Shown: positions 15,723-24,246 of the stretch, piece by piece | Position numbering within the stretch: the first letter of the stretch is position 1 | Layout of the letters: each line of letters opens with the position of its first letter | Assembly (NCBI RefSeq): GCF_947252345.1 | Contig: NZ_CAMXVC010000011.1 | Location: forward strand, 1 to 46,494 | Reading direction: 5' to 3' | Source of the DNA: an uncultured Finegoldia sp. | Lineage (GTDB): Bacteria > Bacillota > Clostridia > Tissierellales > Peptoniphilaceae | Length of the DNA stretch: 46,494 nucleotides | Translations under genes and position numbers: made by a program | Notes under the pieces: generated by a model | Databases searched by the model: none | What the model was told of the DNA's origin: nothing | The model's input: only the letters and a program-made list of their open reading frames with translations

Positions 15723-16608
15723 AGTTATTCACAATTATATAAAATTTACTACCTTGACCTACAGTAGAATCTACTTTCAATCTAATGTCCAGTTTATCCG
15801 CGATAGATTTTGCCAAATACAATCCCAAACCACTCGATTTTTGTTTTAATCTTCCATTAAATCCCGAATATCCTTTATCAAAAATTCTATTGATATCTTC
15901 TTCTGGAATCCCTATTCCGTGATCTTCTATTAAAATCACAACAGAATTATCTTTCCTAAAAGAATCTAAAATGATTTGAGAGTTTTCGGAATATTTAATA
16001 GCATTGGAGAGAATTTGTTCCAACAAAACACTTAGCCATTTGCTATCTGTGATACATTTTAATCCGTTTTTTCTAAAATCCAGGCTTATATGTGAATTAA
16101 TGAACAGAAGCGAGTATTTTTTTATCAACATATTAAGTAAATTGTCTACATCTACAGCACTTATATCCATGTCTTTTTCGTGCAAATTAAGCTTCAAATA
16201 ATTTATAGCCATATTCGTGTAATTGTCGATCGATTTAAGTTGCATTTTTATTTCTGTATTATCTTCTGTCAGAATTTCCAAGCAAGTTATTGGGGTTTTA
16301 ATCTGATGCACCCACATAGAAAAATATTCTTGGATATCTTTTTGCCATGAAATGTAGTCATTTCTAATGTTTTCAATTCGCATTTCCAACTCTTTAATTT
16401 TCTCATCATTTGATAATTCTTTTTGAAAATCAAAGTATTTAATTACCAAATAAATAAAAAATACTATCAAACATATTTCAAATCCCTGGACAAACACTCT
16501 TATATCCACATTGTTCAAATAACAGACTATAAAATAAATAGCGTTTATTGAAATAAAAAACAAAATCGAATTGAGATTTTTCTTCAAAAAACACATTAAT
16601 TTATTCAT
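15721..16608 (-). CDS. BceS-type intramembrane-sensing histidine kinase
   Basis: A 295-residue kinase with two membrane segments (about 13-30 and 39-57) joined by a very short outside loop, so it cannot bind a ligand itself; in this family the transporter does the sensing. The phospho-acceptor box is EYFSMWVHQIKTPI with His101, characteristic of BceS kinases. ATPase boxes: N (EQILSNAIKYS), G1 (EDHGIGIPEED) and G2 (SSGLGLYL). The start at 16608 has GGAAG upstream inside the end of the regulator gene; the ATG at 16626 has none. Confidence 0.9.
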   Translation of the reverse strand: MNKLMCFLKKNLNSILFFISINAIYFIVCYLNNVDIRVFVQGFEICLIVFFIYLVIKYFDFQKELSNDEKIKELEMRIENIRNDYISWQKDIQEYFSMWVHQIKTPITCLEILTEDNTEIKMQLKSIDNYTNMAINYLKLNLHEKDMDISAVDVDNLLNMLIKKYSLLFINSHISLDFRKNGLKCITDSKWLSVLLEQILSNAIKYSENSQIILDSFRKDNSVVILIEDHGIGIPEEDINRIFDKGYSGFNGRLKQKSSGLGLYLAKSIADKLDIRLKVDSTVGQGSKFYIIVNN

Positions 16609-17287
16609 TTTGATTACTTCCGTCATTTAAATAGTATCCTGAATATTTCTTCGTCAACAAAAAGTCATCCAAGCCAAGTTTGTTTAATTTTTTTCTGATT
16701 CTGTTGATATTCACGGCCAATGTATTATCATCAATGAAAAAATCATTTTGCCAACACTGATCCATCAATTTTTCTCTTGTTACTATTTCACCTTTAGCTT
16801 CGAATAACGATTTTAAAATTAGCATTTCTGTTTTCGTAAGATTTGTTTTCCCATCGTTGAATTCCAATCTGAATTCATTTACAAAAAGCACGACTGACTT
16901 AAATTCCAAAACACTTTTGATGATGTTATTGCCGTAATATCGTTTCATAACGGCGTTGATTTTCACCATTAGTACATCAAAATTAAATGGTTTGGTGATA
17001 TAATCATCTGCTCCCATCTGCATTCCCATTATGATATCCAAATCTTCTGATTTTGAGGATATAAAAATTATTGGAATGTCTGTTGTATTTCGTATTTTTT
17101 CGCACCAAAAATATCCATTAAAACTAGGAAGTATAATATCCATCAATATTATATCTGGCTTTATGTTTTTGACATCCTCCATAATATCTATTCCAGAATT
17201 TGTGAACACTTCGTATTCCCAATTTTCTAAATATTTTTTTAGCGAATTTGAAATTATTTTATCGTCTTCTATAATTAAAACCTTCAT
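16601..17287 (-). CDS. BceR-type response regulator (OmpR family)
   Basis: A 228-residue regulator: receiver domain with acidic pocket IIEDD, phospho-acceptor Asp50 in DIILMDIILPS, and Lys in YITKPFNF; then an OmpR-type winged-helix DNA-binding domain ending TKKYSGYYL. It should activate the bceAB-like genes when the kinase signals. The start at 17287 matches the usual MKVLIIEDD; there is no ribosome site, and a perfect -10 box (TATAAT, 17294-17299) lies so close that the mRNA may start at the ATG itself. It overlaps the kinase gene by eight bases. Confidence 0.91.
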   Translation of the reverse strand: MKVLIIEDDKIISNSLKKYLENWEYEVFTNSGIDIMEDVKNIKPDIILMDIILPSFNGYFWCEKIRNTTDIPIIFISSKSEDLDIIMGMQMGADDYITKPFNFDVLMVKINAVMKRYYGNNIIKSVLEFKSVVLFVNEFRLEFNDGKTNLTKTEMLILKSLFEAKGEIVTREKLMDQCWQNDFFIDDNTLAVNINRIRKKLNKLGLDDFLLTKKYSGYYLNDGSNQNE

Positions 17288-17293
17288 ACTAAA

Positions 17294-17299
17294 ATTATA
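17294..17299 (-). promoter_or_regulatory. -10 box just before the response regulator ATG
   Basis: Minus strand TATAAT with six bases between it and the ATG; the preceding bases are TTATG. The -35 region is weak. The expected start point falls at or next to the A of the ATG. Confidence 0.5.
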
Positions 17300-17341
17300 C
17301 ATAAACTAAAGTTAAAATGATACTTTTGCTATTTTTGCAAT

Positions 17342-17377
17342 AAAAAATTAGTGAACTAATAGAAGTCCACTAATTTT
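17342..17377 (-). terminator. Terminator of the uracil permease gene
   Basis: Ten-base-pair perfect stem AAAATTAGTG / CACTAATTTT (17344-17353 with 17368-17377); on the minus strand the stem runs into a T run. Confidence 0.85.
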
Positions 17378-17382
17378 ATTTA

Positions 17383-18639
17383 CTAATCGTTCATTATTCC
17401 CATTCTATCAAATACATAGAATAATAAGCTCAAAACCACTGCAACGACTGATGCCAAAACCATTCCTGATAATGATACTCCCAAGAAGTTTATCTTCAAT
17501 CCTGAAAGTCCTGTTACGAATATTACAGAAGTTAATATTAAATTTTTGGATTGTGAGTAATCTACTTTTTGGTCTACCAATAATCTGATTCCACTTGTGC
17601 CAATCATTCCGTAAAGCAGGAATGTTACCCCGCCGATTACGTTTCCTGGAATTGATGAAATAAGTGCTGATAATGGTCCAATGAATGCCATTAAAATAGA
17701 TATACACGCAGCTCCCGCAATTACATACACTGAATAAACTTTTGTAATTGCCATTACTCCGATATTTTCTCCGTAAGTTGTTGTAGGAACACCACCTATC
17801 AATCCTGACAAAGCCGTCGAAAAATTGTCAGCAAAAATAGATCTGTGTAGTCCAGGTTCTTTTAACAAATCTCTTCCGATAATGTTGCTGGTTACAACTT
17901 GGTGTGAAATGTGTTCACTTGTTATTACCAAGATTACAGGCAACATCGTAACAATTGATTTGATGTCAAAAATTGGAAATTGAAATTTAGGTATTGTGAA
18001 TAGTGATGCTTGCATAACCGGTGTGAAATCTACCATTTTTAAAGCAACACTTACAATATATCCTGTTATGATTGCGATTAAAATTGGAATTGTAGCCAAG
18101 AATTTTTTGAACAATACAGAACCCAGTATGGCAACTGACAATGTAACCAAGAAAACAATAAGGTCTTTTGTAGTTCTTGTATTAGTCATTATATTCGCAC
18201 CAATTTTCCCTCCAGACACTGTGGCTTGTGCGAGTTCGAATCCAATCAAACTTACTACACTTCCCATAGCAGCCGGCGGCAAAACCACATCAATCCAATC
18301 CGTTCCGAATTTATAAATTATGTATGCGAGAATGCAACCAATAAGTCCTATCGCAACGAAAGCTCCTTGAGCATATCTAAATCCCGATTGCCCAATTATA
18401 ATTGTAGCAGGTCCTAAAAAAGCGAAACTACTTCCCAAATAAGCAGGTGCTTTTTTTTGTGTAATCAAAATAAACAACAACGTTCCTATACCATTCATCA
18501 ATAAAACAATACTAGGATTAATCCCCAAAACAATTGGTACTAAAACACTAGCGCCGAACATCGCAAAGGTATGTTGGATACTAAGTGGAAGCAACAACTT
18601 AGGAGATACTTTTTCATCTACTCCAATAATTTTTTTCAT
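17383..18639 (-). CDS. uraA: Uracil permease (NCS2 family)
   Basis: A proton-coupled importer of uracil with 12-14 membrane segments in 418 residues. UraA-like sequence includes LPLSIQHTFAMFGASVLVP at the start, the substrate-site stretch SSFAFLGPATII, the ITSEHISHQ segment with its Glu and His, and GGVPTTTYGENIGVMA. Xanthine permeases of the same family are longer and differ in these motifs. AGGAGG precedes the ATG. It has its own promoter, divergent from the Fur-family gene, and its own terminator. upp elsewhere in the window would convert the imported uracil to UMP. Confidence 0.9.
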   Translation of the reverse strand: MKKIIGVDEKVSPKLLLPLSIQHTFAMFGASVLVPIVLGINPSIVLLMNGIGTLLFILITQKKAPAYLGSSFAFLGPATIIIGQSGFRYAQGAFVAIGLIGCILAYIIYKFGTDWIDVVLPPAAMGSVVSLIGFELAQATVSGGKIGANIMTNTRTTKDLIVFLVTLSVAILGSVLFKKFLATIPILIAIITGYIVSVALKMVDFTPVMQASLFTIPKFQFPIFDIKSIVTMLPVILVITSEHISHQVVTSNIIGRDLLKEPGLHRSIFADNFSTALSGLIGGVPTTTYGENIGVMAITKVYSVYVIAGAACISILMAFIGPLSALISSIPGNVIGGVTFLLYGMIGTSGIRLLVDQKVDYSQSKNLILTSVIFVTGLSGLKINFLGVSLSGMVLASVVAVVLSLLFYVFDRMGIMND

Positions 18640-18666
18640 AAATCCTCCTGAATTTTTTTCTTATAT

Positions 18667-18695
18667 ATTCTACATTGAACTGAAATTAATTTCAA
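18667..18695 (-). promoter_or_regulatory. Promoter of uraA
   Basis: Minus strand: -35 TTGAAA (18690-18695), 17-base spacer, -10 TAGAAT (18667-18672). Confidence 0.7.
18681..18694. promoter_or_regulatory. Perfect palindrome over the uraA -35 box
   Basis: TGAAATTAATTTCA is a perfect 14-bp palindrome covering most of the uraA -35 box. It could be an operator; the regulator is unknown, although the divergent Fur-family protein is a candidate. Confidence 0.4.
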
Positions 18696-18700
18696 GTAGT

Positions 18701-18730
18701 TTGACGATTTATACTCTAAGCTGATATAAT
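18701..18730 (+). promoter_or_regulatory. Promoter of the Fur-family gene
   Basis: -35 TTGACG (18701-18706), 18-base spacer, -10 TATAAT (18725-18730). Confidence 0.78.
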
Positions 18731-18744
18731 AAATATCGATATTT
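18731..18744. promoter_or_regulatory. Perfect palindrome at the transcription start of the Fur-family gene
   Basis: AAATATCGATATTT is a perfect 14-bp palindrome that begins right after the -10 box and contains the expected start point. The position suits self-repression. It does not match the usual Fur or PerR box. Confidence 0.45.
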
Positions 18745-18758
18745 GAAAGGATTTTATT

Positions 18759-19181
18759 ATGGAAAGACAGGAAAATTATTTAAAGAATAAATTAGTAAAA
18801 AATGGAATAAAACCTACATATCAGAGAATAGTAATACTAGATTATTTGGAAAATCATCAAATACATCCAACCGTTGACGACATTTACAGATTTTTGTCGC
18901 CAAAAATGTCTACACTATCAAGAACTACTGTTTACAACACAGTCAAGATTTTTGTACAAAGAGGAATTGTTTCGGAAGTTAATATCGACAATATCGAATT
19001 GCACTACGATATTACAACAAAAACTCATGGACATTTTAGATGTGATAAATGTGGTAAAATCTACAATTTTTCTATAGAGGATTACATAGAATCGAGTGAC
19101 TTGAGTGGATTCAAAATTGACTCTACAAACGTGATGCTCAACGGAATATGCAAGGATTGTTTGGATAAAGAAAATGAATAG
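18759..19181 (+). CDS. Fur-family regulator, PerR-like
   Basis: A 140-residue metal-dependent DNA-binding protein. The N-terminal winged helix (QRIVILDYL, STLSRTTVYNTVKIF) precedes a dimer domain. Structural zinc ligands are C95, C98, C131 and C134. Regulatory-site ligands line up with Bacillus PerR with an offset of one: His36, Asp84, His90 and His92 match H37, D85, H91 and H93, but the position of PerR Asp104 holds Asn103. Because Asp104 is needed for peroxide sensing in Bacillus, this protein may sense metal rather than peroxide. AAAGG precedes the ATG. The AraC-type gene overlaps its end by eight bases. Confidence 0.88.
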   Translation: MERQENYLKNKLVKNGIKPTYQRIVILDYLENHQIHPTVDDIYRFLSPKMSTLSRTTVYNTVKIFVQRGIVSEVNIDNIELHYDITTKTHGHFRCDKCGKIYNFSIEDYIESSDLSGFKIDSTNVMLNGICKDCLDKENE

Positions 19182-20019
19182 CGAGTTTTACAAAATAGAA
19201 CCGAGAGATGATTTGTACATCAAATTGTTATACATTTCCAAGACCACTCTCGAAATGAATGAACAAATTGAACGCGGAATCCTTCCTTTTCATCACCTAT
19301 ATTACTGTTTAAAGGGAAGCGGAACATTTGAAGTAAACGGAGAAAAGATTTATATACAACCATTTGATTTTTTGATTGTGTATCAAGAAAGTACTATAAA
19401 AGAGATTTCGAAGTCTGAATCATTTGAATTTTACACGCTTGCAATATCTGAAGTTTCATTTGATACGGAGCAAAAAGACAAGGCAGTTCTCAGCATAAAA
19501 CACAACCACATCAACGACAGAGAAATGGTAATTTTGCACTATATCAACAAAATTTTGGATGAAGCGAAGTACAAGAGGTTCAGATATCAAAGAGTTTGCT
19601 CGTGTTTGGTAAGTATACTTATAACAGAAGTCCAACGACGTGGGGATTTGAAATTTACAATGGATGACCCAGCTCAAGACTCTTTTACTAAAAATGTTGA
19701 AAATTATATCTATGAAAATTTTAATCAAGAAATAACATTAGACTCAATTTCAGAAAAATTTATGGTCTCAAAATCACATCTCATTCACGAATTTAAAAAT
19801 CACTACGGGAAAACGCCAATGCAATTTTTGCTTAAAAGAAGAATGGATTCTGCAAAGCTACTTTTGAAGACTTCGAACAAACCAATAAGCGACATTTCCA
19901 AATTATGTGGATTTAATTCCCAATCTTATTTTGACCAAGCTTTTAGAAGAGTAGTCAAAGTAACTCCAAATGATTACAGAAATAAATACAAAACAAAAAT
20001 AAAAAAAATAAAAAAATAA
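19174..20019 (+). CDS. AraC-family transcription regulator
   Basis: A 281-residue regulator with an N-terminal cupin-like sensing domain (about 15-100; HHLYYCLKGSGTFEVNGEKIYIQPFDFLIV) and a C-terminal double helix-turn-helix (about 185-275) with SEKFMVSKSHLIHEFKNHYGKTP and the family end ISKLCGFNSQSYFDQAFRRVVKVTPNDYR. The ligand is unknown; similar proteins sense sugars or other small molecules. The ATG lies within the last codons of the Fur-family gene, so the two regulators are made together. The last residues are a Lys-Ile-rich tail. Confidence 0.9.
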   Translation: MNSEFYKIEPRDDLYIKLLYISKTTLEMNEQIERGILPFHHLYYCLKGSGTFEVNGEKIYIQPFDFLIVYQESTIKEISKSESFEFYTLAISEVSFDTEQKDKAVLSIKHNHINDREMVILHYINKILDEAKYKRFRYQRVCSCLVSILITEVQRRGDLKFTMDDPAQDSFTKNVENYIYENFNQEITLDSISEKFMVSKSHLIHEFKNHYGKTPMQFLLKRRMDSAKLLLKTSNKPISDISKLCGFNSQSYFDQAFRRVVKVTPNDYRNKYKTKIKKIKK

Positions 20020-20060
20020 ACAGAGTAGAATAATTATAGCAAAGATTCTACCCTGTTTTT
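20018..20060. terminator. Bidirectional terminator
   Basis: Imperfect stem (about 20019-20032 with 20044-20057, one mismatch) with T runs on both strands, between the converging AraC-type and yaaA genes. Confidence 0.8.
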
Positions 20061-20789
20061 TTATTTCAATGATTTCACAAATACAAACCTGTTATTTTTT
20101 GATTGCTTCTGAGAATAAAAATAACCATCACAAGAAAATTCTTTTAATTTTTCAGTGTCTCTAACTTTATTTTTCGCTATAAAATTCACCATTCTTCCTC
20201 GTAAAATTTTTGACGAAGTGGCTTTCGTTTTTAGCTTAACGCTCCCGTTTGAACATACTTCTTCTTTAAAATCAATTTTCAAAGGGATTTTATCAAAATA
20301 TTTATAGATATTTTCTCCATACTCTTTTGATGCCAAATCAATTATATCTTCTCCTTTAAAATGGTCTTTTATTTCTTTTTCCCAATATTCATACATATTG
20401 ATAAACTTGTCTTCAAAATCCAATCTGTATTTGGAAATCTCATCCAACGGCCTCAATATCCCGTAAAGCCCCGACATTATTCTCAAATGTTCTTCAAGAA
20501 AATCAATATCGTCCCGATTAAAAGACTCTATATCCATATACTGATACTGAAGTCCACAAAAACTTGCTATTGCACAACCTTTTGGTGATAACTCAAATTT
20601 ATCGTATAATTCAAAACCTTCATTTGCTATGTTTTCAGAGCACTTCCAAGTATTTCTTAGTTCTTCAAGCGTTTTGCCTTTTAACATAGACACTAATTTT
20701 CCTGTCTTTTTCTCAAATAGCAAATCTTTGTTGCTCAATTTCATTTTCTTAATTTTAAATGTTTTAGCTGGAGAAATTATTATTTTCAT
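20061..20789 (-). CDS. yaaA: YaaA/UPF0246 peroxide-stress protein
   Basis: A 242-residue cytosolic protein of the YaaA family. In E. coli YaaA is induced by peroxide and limits free intracellular iron and so DNA damage; it also has a DNA-binding fold. Family marks: MKIIISPAKTFK at the start, SGLYGILRPLDEISKYRLDF in the middle (usual YRLEM replaced by YRLDF), DLASKEY, and GRMVNFIAKN near the end. GGA lies before the ATG. It follows the ABC exporter genes by 78 bases with no clear terminator between, so it may be read through from them. Confidence 0.91.
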   Translation of the reverse strand: MKIIISPAKTFKIKKMKLSNKDLLFEKKTGKLVSMLKGKTLEELRNTWKCSENIANEGFELYDKFELSPKGCAIASFCGLQYQYMDIESFNRDDIDFLEEHLRIMSGLYGILRPLDEISKYRLDFEDKFINMYEYWEKEIKDHFKGEDIIDLASKEYGENIYKYFDKIPLKIDFKEEVCSNGSVKLKTKATSSKILRGRMVNFIAKNKVRDTEKLKEFSCDGYFYSQKQSKNNRFVFVKSLK

Positions 20790-20867
20790 TATCCGTTCCT
20801 GTTCATTTTTTCAAATCACTCGTGATAAAATCGCTCGTAAGAATTTTCCATCTACTCAATCAAATCT

Positions 20868-22517
20868 TTACGAATTTCTTTTTGTCTTTATCTCAATAGT
20901 CTTATCAGCGATATTCAACGCAGATTTCCTGTGAGACACTATTAACATAGATTTGTTTTCTTCTTTCGAAATCGCATTTAAAATAATGCCCTCATTCAAC
21001 GCATCTAAATTACTAGTTGGCTCATCTAAGATATATAATGGCGCATCGTGTAAAAAAACCCTTGCTAGACCAATTCTCTGCTTTTCACCACTGGACAATT
21101 TTTCTCCGAGTTCTCCGACATTTGTCTCATATCCATCTTTAAGCGAGCAAATAAAATCATGAATCGATGCTTTCTTGCAAGCCTCTATCACCTCATTCAA
21201 ACTCGCATCTTTTTTTGCTATCTTAATATTTTCTAGTATGCTACCTTGAAAAAGATACGTCTCTTGGGTCATATAATTTTCTATATCGCGCAAATCTTTT
21301 GTGTTGACTTGTTTGATGTTTCTGTCCGATATTTTAATCTTGCCTTTGTCGACATCCCAAAACCTCATTATAAGTTTCAAAAGAGTCGATTTTCCAGAGC
21401 CGCTTTTCCCAAAAATCGCTAATTTTTCGCCATTTTCTAAACTGAGGTTGAAATCATTCAAAATAATCTCATCATTATAGCTAAAAGTTATGTCCTCAAT
21501 TTTCAAATCACTAAAATACGTTTTATTTTGGTCGTAAACTTCAAGAACTTGAGGTTTTTCTTCAAGTATGTTTAGCACTCTATCTCCACTGGCAAAAGTG
21601 CTTCTAAGATTTGCCGACAGACTTGAAAGAGCTATCACCGGCCCAAAACTCGACATAAAAATAACTGTTACTACAATTAATTTATTTATATCAAAGATAG
21701 CTACCATTTCGTTTTTCATAATTACAAACATAATAAGACCAAGAAGTGCAACAATCGATGTCGTAAAACCCCTATTTTGTGCTTCAAAAACTTTTATGCG
21801 TTCTTGTTTTCTATTGAGGTTAACAGTCGTTTCATCAATGTAGTCGAGTCTTTTTTCTCCATAAGAGTATTGTATCACTTCCTTCATTCCTCTCAAAGAA
21901 TCCAAAAGATATGAATTTAAATCTGCAAATTCATTTCTCAATTCCAACCCTTCCTTCTTGCCACTTTTTGAAGAAAAAAGAGGTAGAAATAGCCCAACAA
22001 TTAAATATGAAATCATCGCAAAAATCGCAGCCTTAACACTGTATGCGAATAAAATCGAAACAATTATAACGCTTGTGATAAAAGCTATAAAAATTGGCGA
22101 TATAGTGTGTGCATAAAAAACTTCAAGAAGTTCTATGTCGCTTGTAATAAGAGAAATAAGATTTCCCTTTTCTTTTCCTTCTAGCTTTGCTGGCGCAAGT
22201 CTCCTAAGCGCTCTAAAAACTTTATTTCTTATTATAGCTAGAAGCTTAAAAGCGATAAAGTGGTTGCACAACTGCTCTGCATATCTCAAAAACCCTCGTG
22301 AAATCGCCAGCACTAACAACAATATGAAGCTCATATTCAAATTAATTTGAACTGCTCTTGATACAATATTCGCTATTACATAAGAAGAATATGCAGGGAT
22401 AAAAATTGCAGCCAAATTCCCAATAACTCCTGCTATTATTGCCAGAAACATAAACCCTATTAGCGGTTTTACAAGAGTTATCAATTTCATCATAATATTA
22501 AATCCACTTCTTCTCAT
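20868..22517 (-). CDS. ABC exporter half-transporter, CydC-like subunit
   Basis: A 549-residue type I exporter half: six membrane segments (about 1-310) and a nucleotide-binding domain. Walker A is GKSGSGKST, Walker B LYILDEPTSN, His switch VSHRKS. The signature reads LSSGEKQR, a departure from LSGGQ often seen in one half of asymmetric heterodimers. The arrangement and lengths resemble CydDC, which exports cysteine or glutathione and binds haem, but other heterodimeric exporters look alike and no cytochrome bd gene is present. One base separates it from its partner. Confidence 0.85.
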   Translation of the reverse strand: MRRSGFNIMMKLITLVKPLIGFMFLAIIAGVIGNLAAIFIPAYSSYVIANIVSRAVQINLNMSFILLLVLAISRGFLRYAEQLCNHFIAFKLLAIIRNKVFRALRRLAPAKLEGKEKGNLISLITSDIELLEVFYAHTISPIFIAFITSVIIVSILFAYSVKAAIFAMISYLIVGLFLPLFSSKSGKKEGLELRNEFADLNSYLLDSLRGMKEVIQYSYGEKRLDYIDETTVNLNRKQERIKVFEAQNRGFTTSIVALLGLIMFVIMKNEMVAIFDINKLIVVTVIFMSSFGPVIALSSLSANLRSTFASGDRVLNILEEKPQVLEVYDQNKTYFSDLKIEDITFSYNDEIILNDFNLSLENGEKLAIFGKSGSGKSTLLKLIMRFWDVDKGKIKISDRNIKQVNTKDLRDIENYMTQETYLFQGSILENIKIAKKDASLNEVIEACKKASIHDFICSLKDGYETNVGELGEKLSSGEKQRIGLARVFLHDAPLYILDEPTSNLDALNEGIILNAISKEENKSMLIVSHRKSALNIADKTIEIKTKRNS

Positions 22518-22518
22518 A

Positions 22519-24246
22519 TTATATTTCTCCTAGATTTTCTAATTTATATTGCTCTGTGAACATCTTTTTATACAAACCATCATTCGAGATTAATTGCTTA
22601 TGGCAACCTTGCTCTATAATATTTCCGTTTTTCAAAACGTAAATTTTTTCTGATGAAGTAACATTTGCAAGTCTGTGAGAAATCAACACAACAATTTTGT
22701 CTTTTGAAATTTCATTTATCAGATTCATTATTATTTCTTCGCTTTCCAAGTCTATGTTAGATGTCGCCTCATCAAAAATATATACTTTGCTATCTTTTAG
22801 TATGGCTCTTGCAATTGCTAATCTCTGTCTTTGTCCACCTGATAGATTTGAGCCCGCTTCGTTAATTTTTGTGTCCAATGAGTTTTCAGATTCGAAAAAA
22901 TCATAGAGATTTACTTTTTTCAGTATATTAAACATATCATTGTCTGATACATCTACATCTCCCATAGAAAGATTATCTCTCAGACTGCCTTTAAAAATAT
23001 AACTGTTAGCTGAAACCATCGTCACATTTTTCATTAAATCAGATTCTTTAATGTCGAAAAGCTCGGTATCTTCATACGTTATCTTTCCGGAATCTCTTTT
23101 GTTTATACCGAGAAGAAGAGATGCAACAGTTGATTTTCCCGAACCAGATTCTCCAACAAAAGAAGTAATAGAATTGGAACTTATACCAAAAGACAAATTA
23201 TTAATTATGTTTCTATTACCATCGTATGAAAAATCCACATTTTCAAATTTAATAGAAGATAGTTCTCTCGGAAACTCTCTATCCCCTCTTTCTTCAATAT
23301 TAGAATCAAGTATTTTAAATATTTTATCGCTCGCTGCCATACCATTCATTGATACGTGAAAAAACGAACCGAGTTGCCTTAGTGGAATGAAGAAATCCGC
23401 TGCAAGTAATATCACAATAATCGCAGATTTTAGTGAAATTTGACCATTTGCAAGTTGAACTATTGATATGATAGAACCAATTGCAGCTCCTCCAAATGCG
23501 ATTACATCCATTACCGTAATGGAATTTAACTGCATACTCAAAACTTTCATCGTTATCCTTCTGAAATCTTCAGCTTCCCTGTCCATTTTTTTCTCGTAGT
23601 CGTAATCTCTTTGATATATCTTCAATGTAGTAAGACCAGCTACATTGTCAAGAAATGTCTGTCCTAAACTTGCGTAATTTCCCCAGTATTTTCCCAAAAG
23701 TTTTTTTGCAAATTTCATAATTGCTACTATGGATAATGGAATCAACGGAACTGCTATTATCATCACCAAAGCTGCCTTTGGCGAAAAAAACATAAGTACC
23801 GCAAATAGAGTAACTGGTGCAAGAATGCTATATCCAAACTGAGGTAAAAATCCACCAAAATACATTTCAAGTTGTTCTATTCCATCGACTGCAAGTTGCA
23901 ATAATTCTGACGTGTTTACGAATTTGTTATATGATGTACCAAAGCTAAGTAATTTTTCGTATAATTTATGTCTCAACTCTTTTTTCACAATAACAGATGC
24001 TTTCTGCGATAGAATATGACTATTATAACTTGTAAAATACCTTACAATTATTGTCAAAATCATAATAACCAAAGAAATGTAAAATGAGTCTCCAATTTCT
24101 TTTTTTTCATAAATATTTTGAATAACGCCTGAAATCGTTATTACAAAAATAACATTAAATACAAGCCCAATCCAGTTTAATAAAACAGTGTACAAAACAT
24201 ATTTTGTTGAATCTTTCATCATAGCAATAAGTCTTTTATTTATCAT
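22519..24246 (-). CDS. ABC exporter half-transporter, CydD-like subunit
   Basis: A 575-residue partner half-transporter: six membrane segments in the first 310 residues, then Walker A GESGSGKST, signature LSGGQRQRLAIARA (canonical), Walker B VYIFDEATSN and His switch ISHRLA. With the adjacent subunit it should form a heterodimer with one strong and one degenerate ATP site. Its start overlaps the end of the YgbA-like gene by 11 bases, so the three genes form an operon. The cargo cannot be read from sequence; thiols are a guess by analogy to CydDC. Confidence 0.86.
   Translation of the reverse strand: MINKRLIAMMKDSTKYVLYTVLLNWIGLVFNVIFVITISGVIQNIYEKKEIGDSFYISLVIMILTIIVRYFTSYNSHILSQKASVIVKKELRHKLYEKLLSFGTSYNKFVNTSELLQLAVDGIEQLEMYFGGFLPQFGYSILAPVTLFAVLMFFSPKAALVMIIAVPLIPLSIVAIMKFAKKLLGKYWGNYASLGQTFLDNVAGLTTLKIYQRDYDYEKKMDREAEDFRRITMKVLSMQLNSITVMDVIAFGGAAIGSIISIVQLANGQISLKSAIIVILLAADFFIPLRQLGSFFHVSMNGMAASDKIFKILDSNIEERGDREFPRELSSIKFENVDFSYDGNRNIINNLSFGISSNSITSFVGESGSGKSTVASLLLGINKRDSGKITYEDTELFDIKESDLMKNVTMVSANSYIFKGSLRDNLSMGDVDVSDNDMFNILKKVNLYDFFESENSLDTKINEAGSNLSGGQRQRLAIARAILKDSKVYIFDEATSNIDLESEEIIMNLINEISKDKIVVLISHRLANVTSSEKIYVLKNGNIIEQGCHKQLISNDGLYKKMFTEQYKLENLGEI

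Noticed and set aside
18640..18758. Purine or pyrimidine riboswitch/attenuator before uraA
   Set aside because: The gap is only about 120 bases, shared by two divergent promoters, and shows no antiterminator-terminator pair.
20790..20867. Terminator between the ABC exporter and yaaA
   Set aside because: Only a small ATCAC / GTGAT hairpin without a T run; not enough to call.
20868..24246. Complete CydDC assignment with cytochrome bd
   Set aside because: No cydA or cydB in the window; only a CydDC-like exporter can be claimed.
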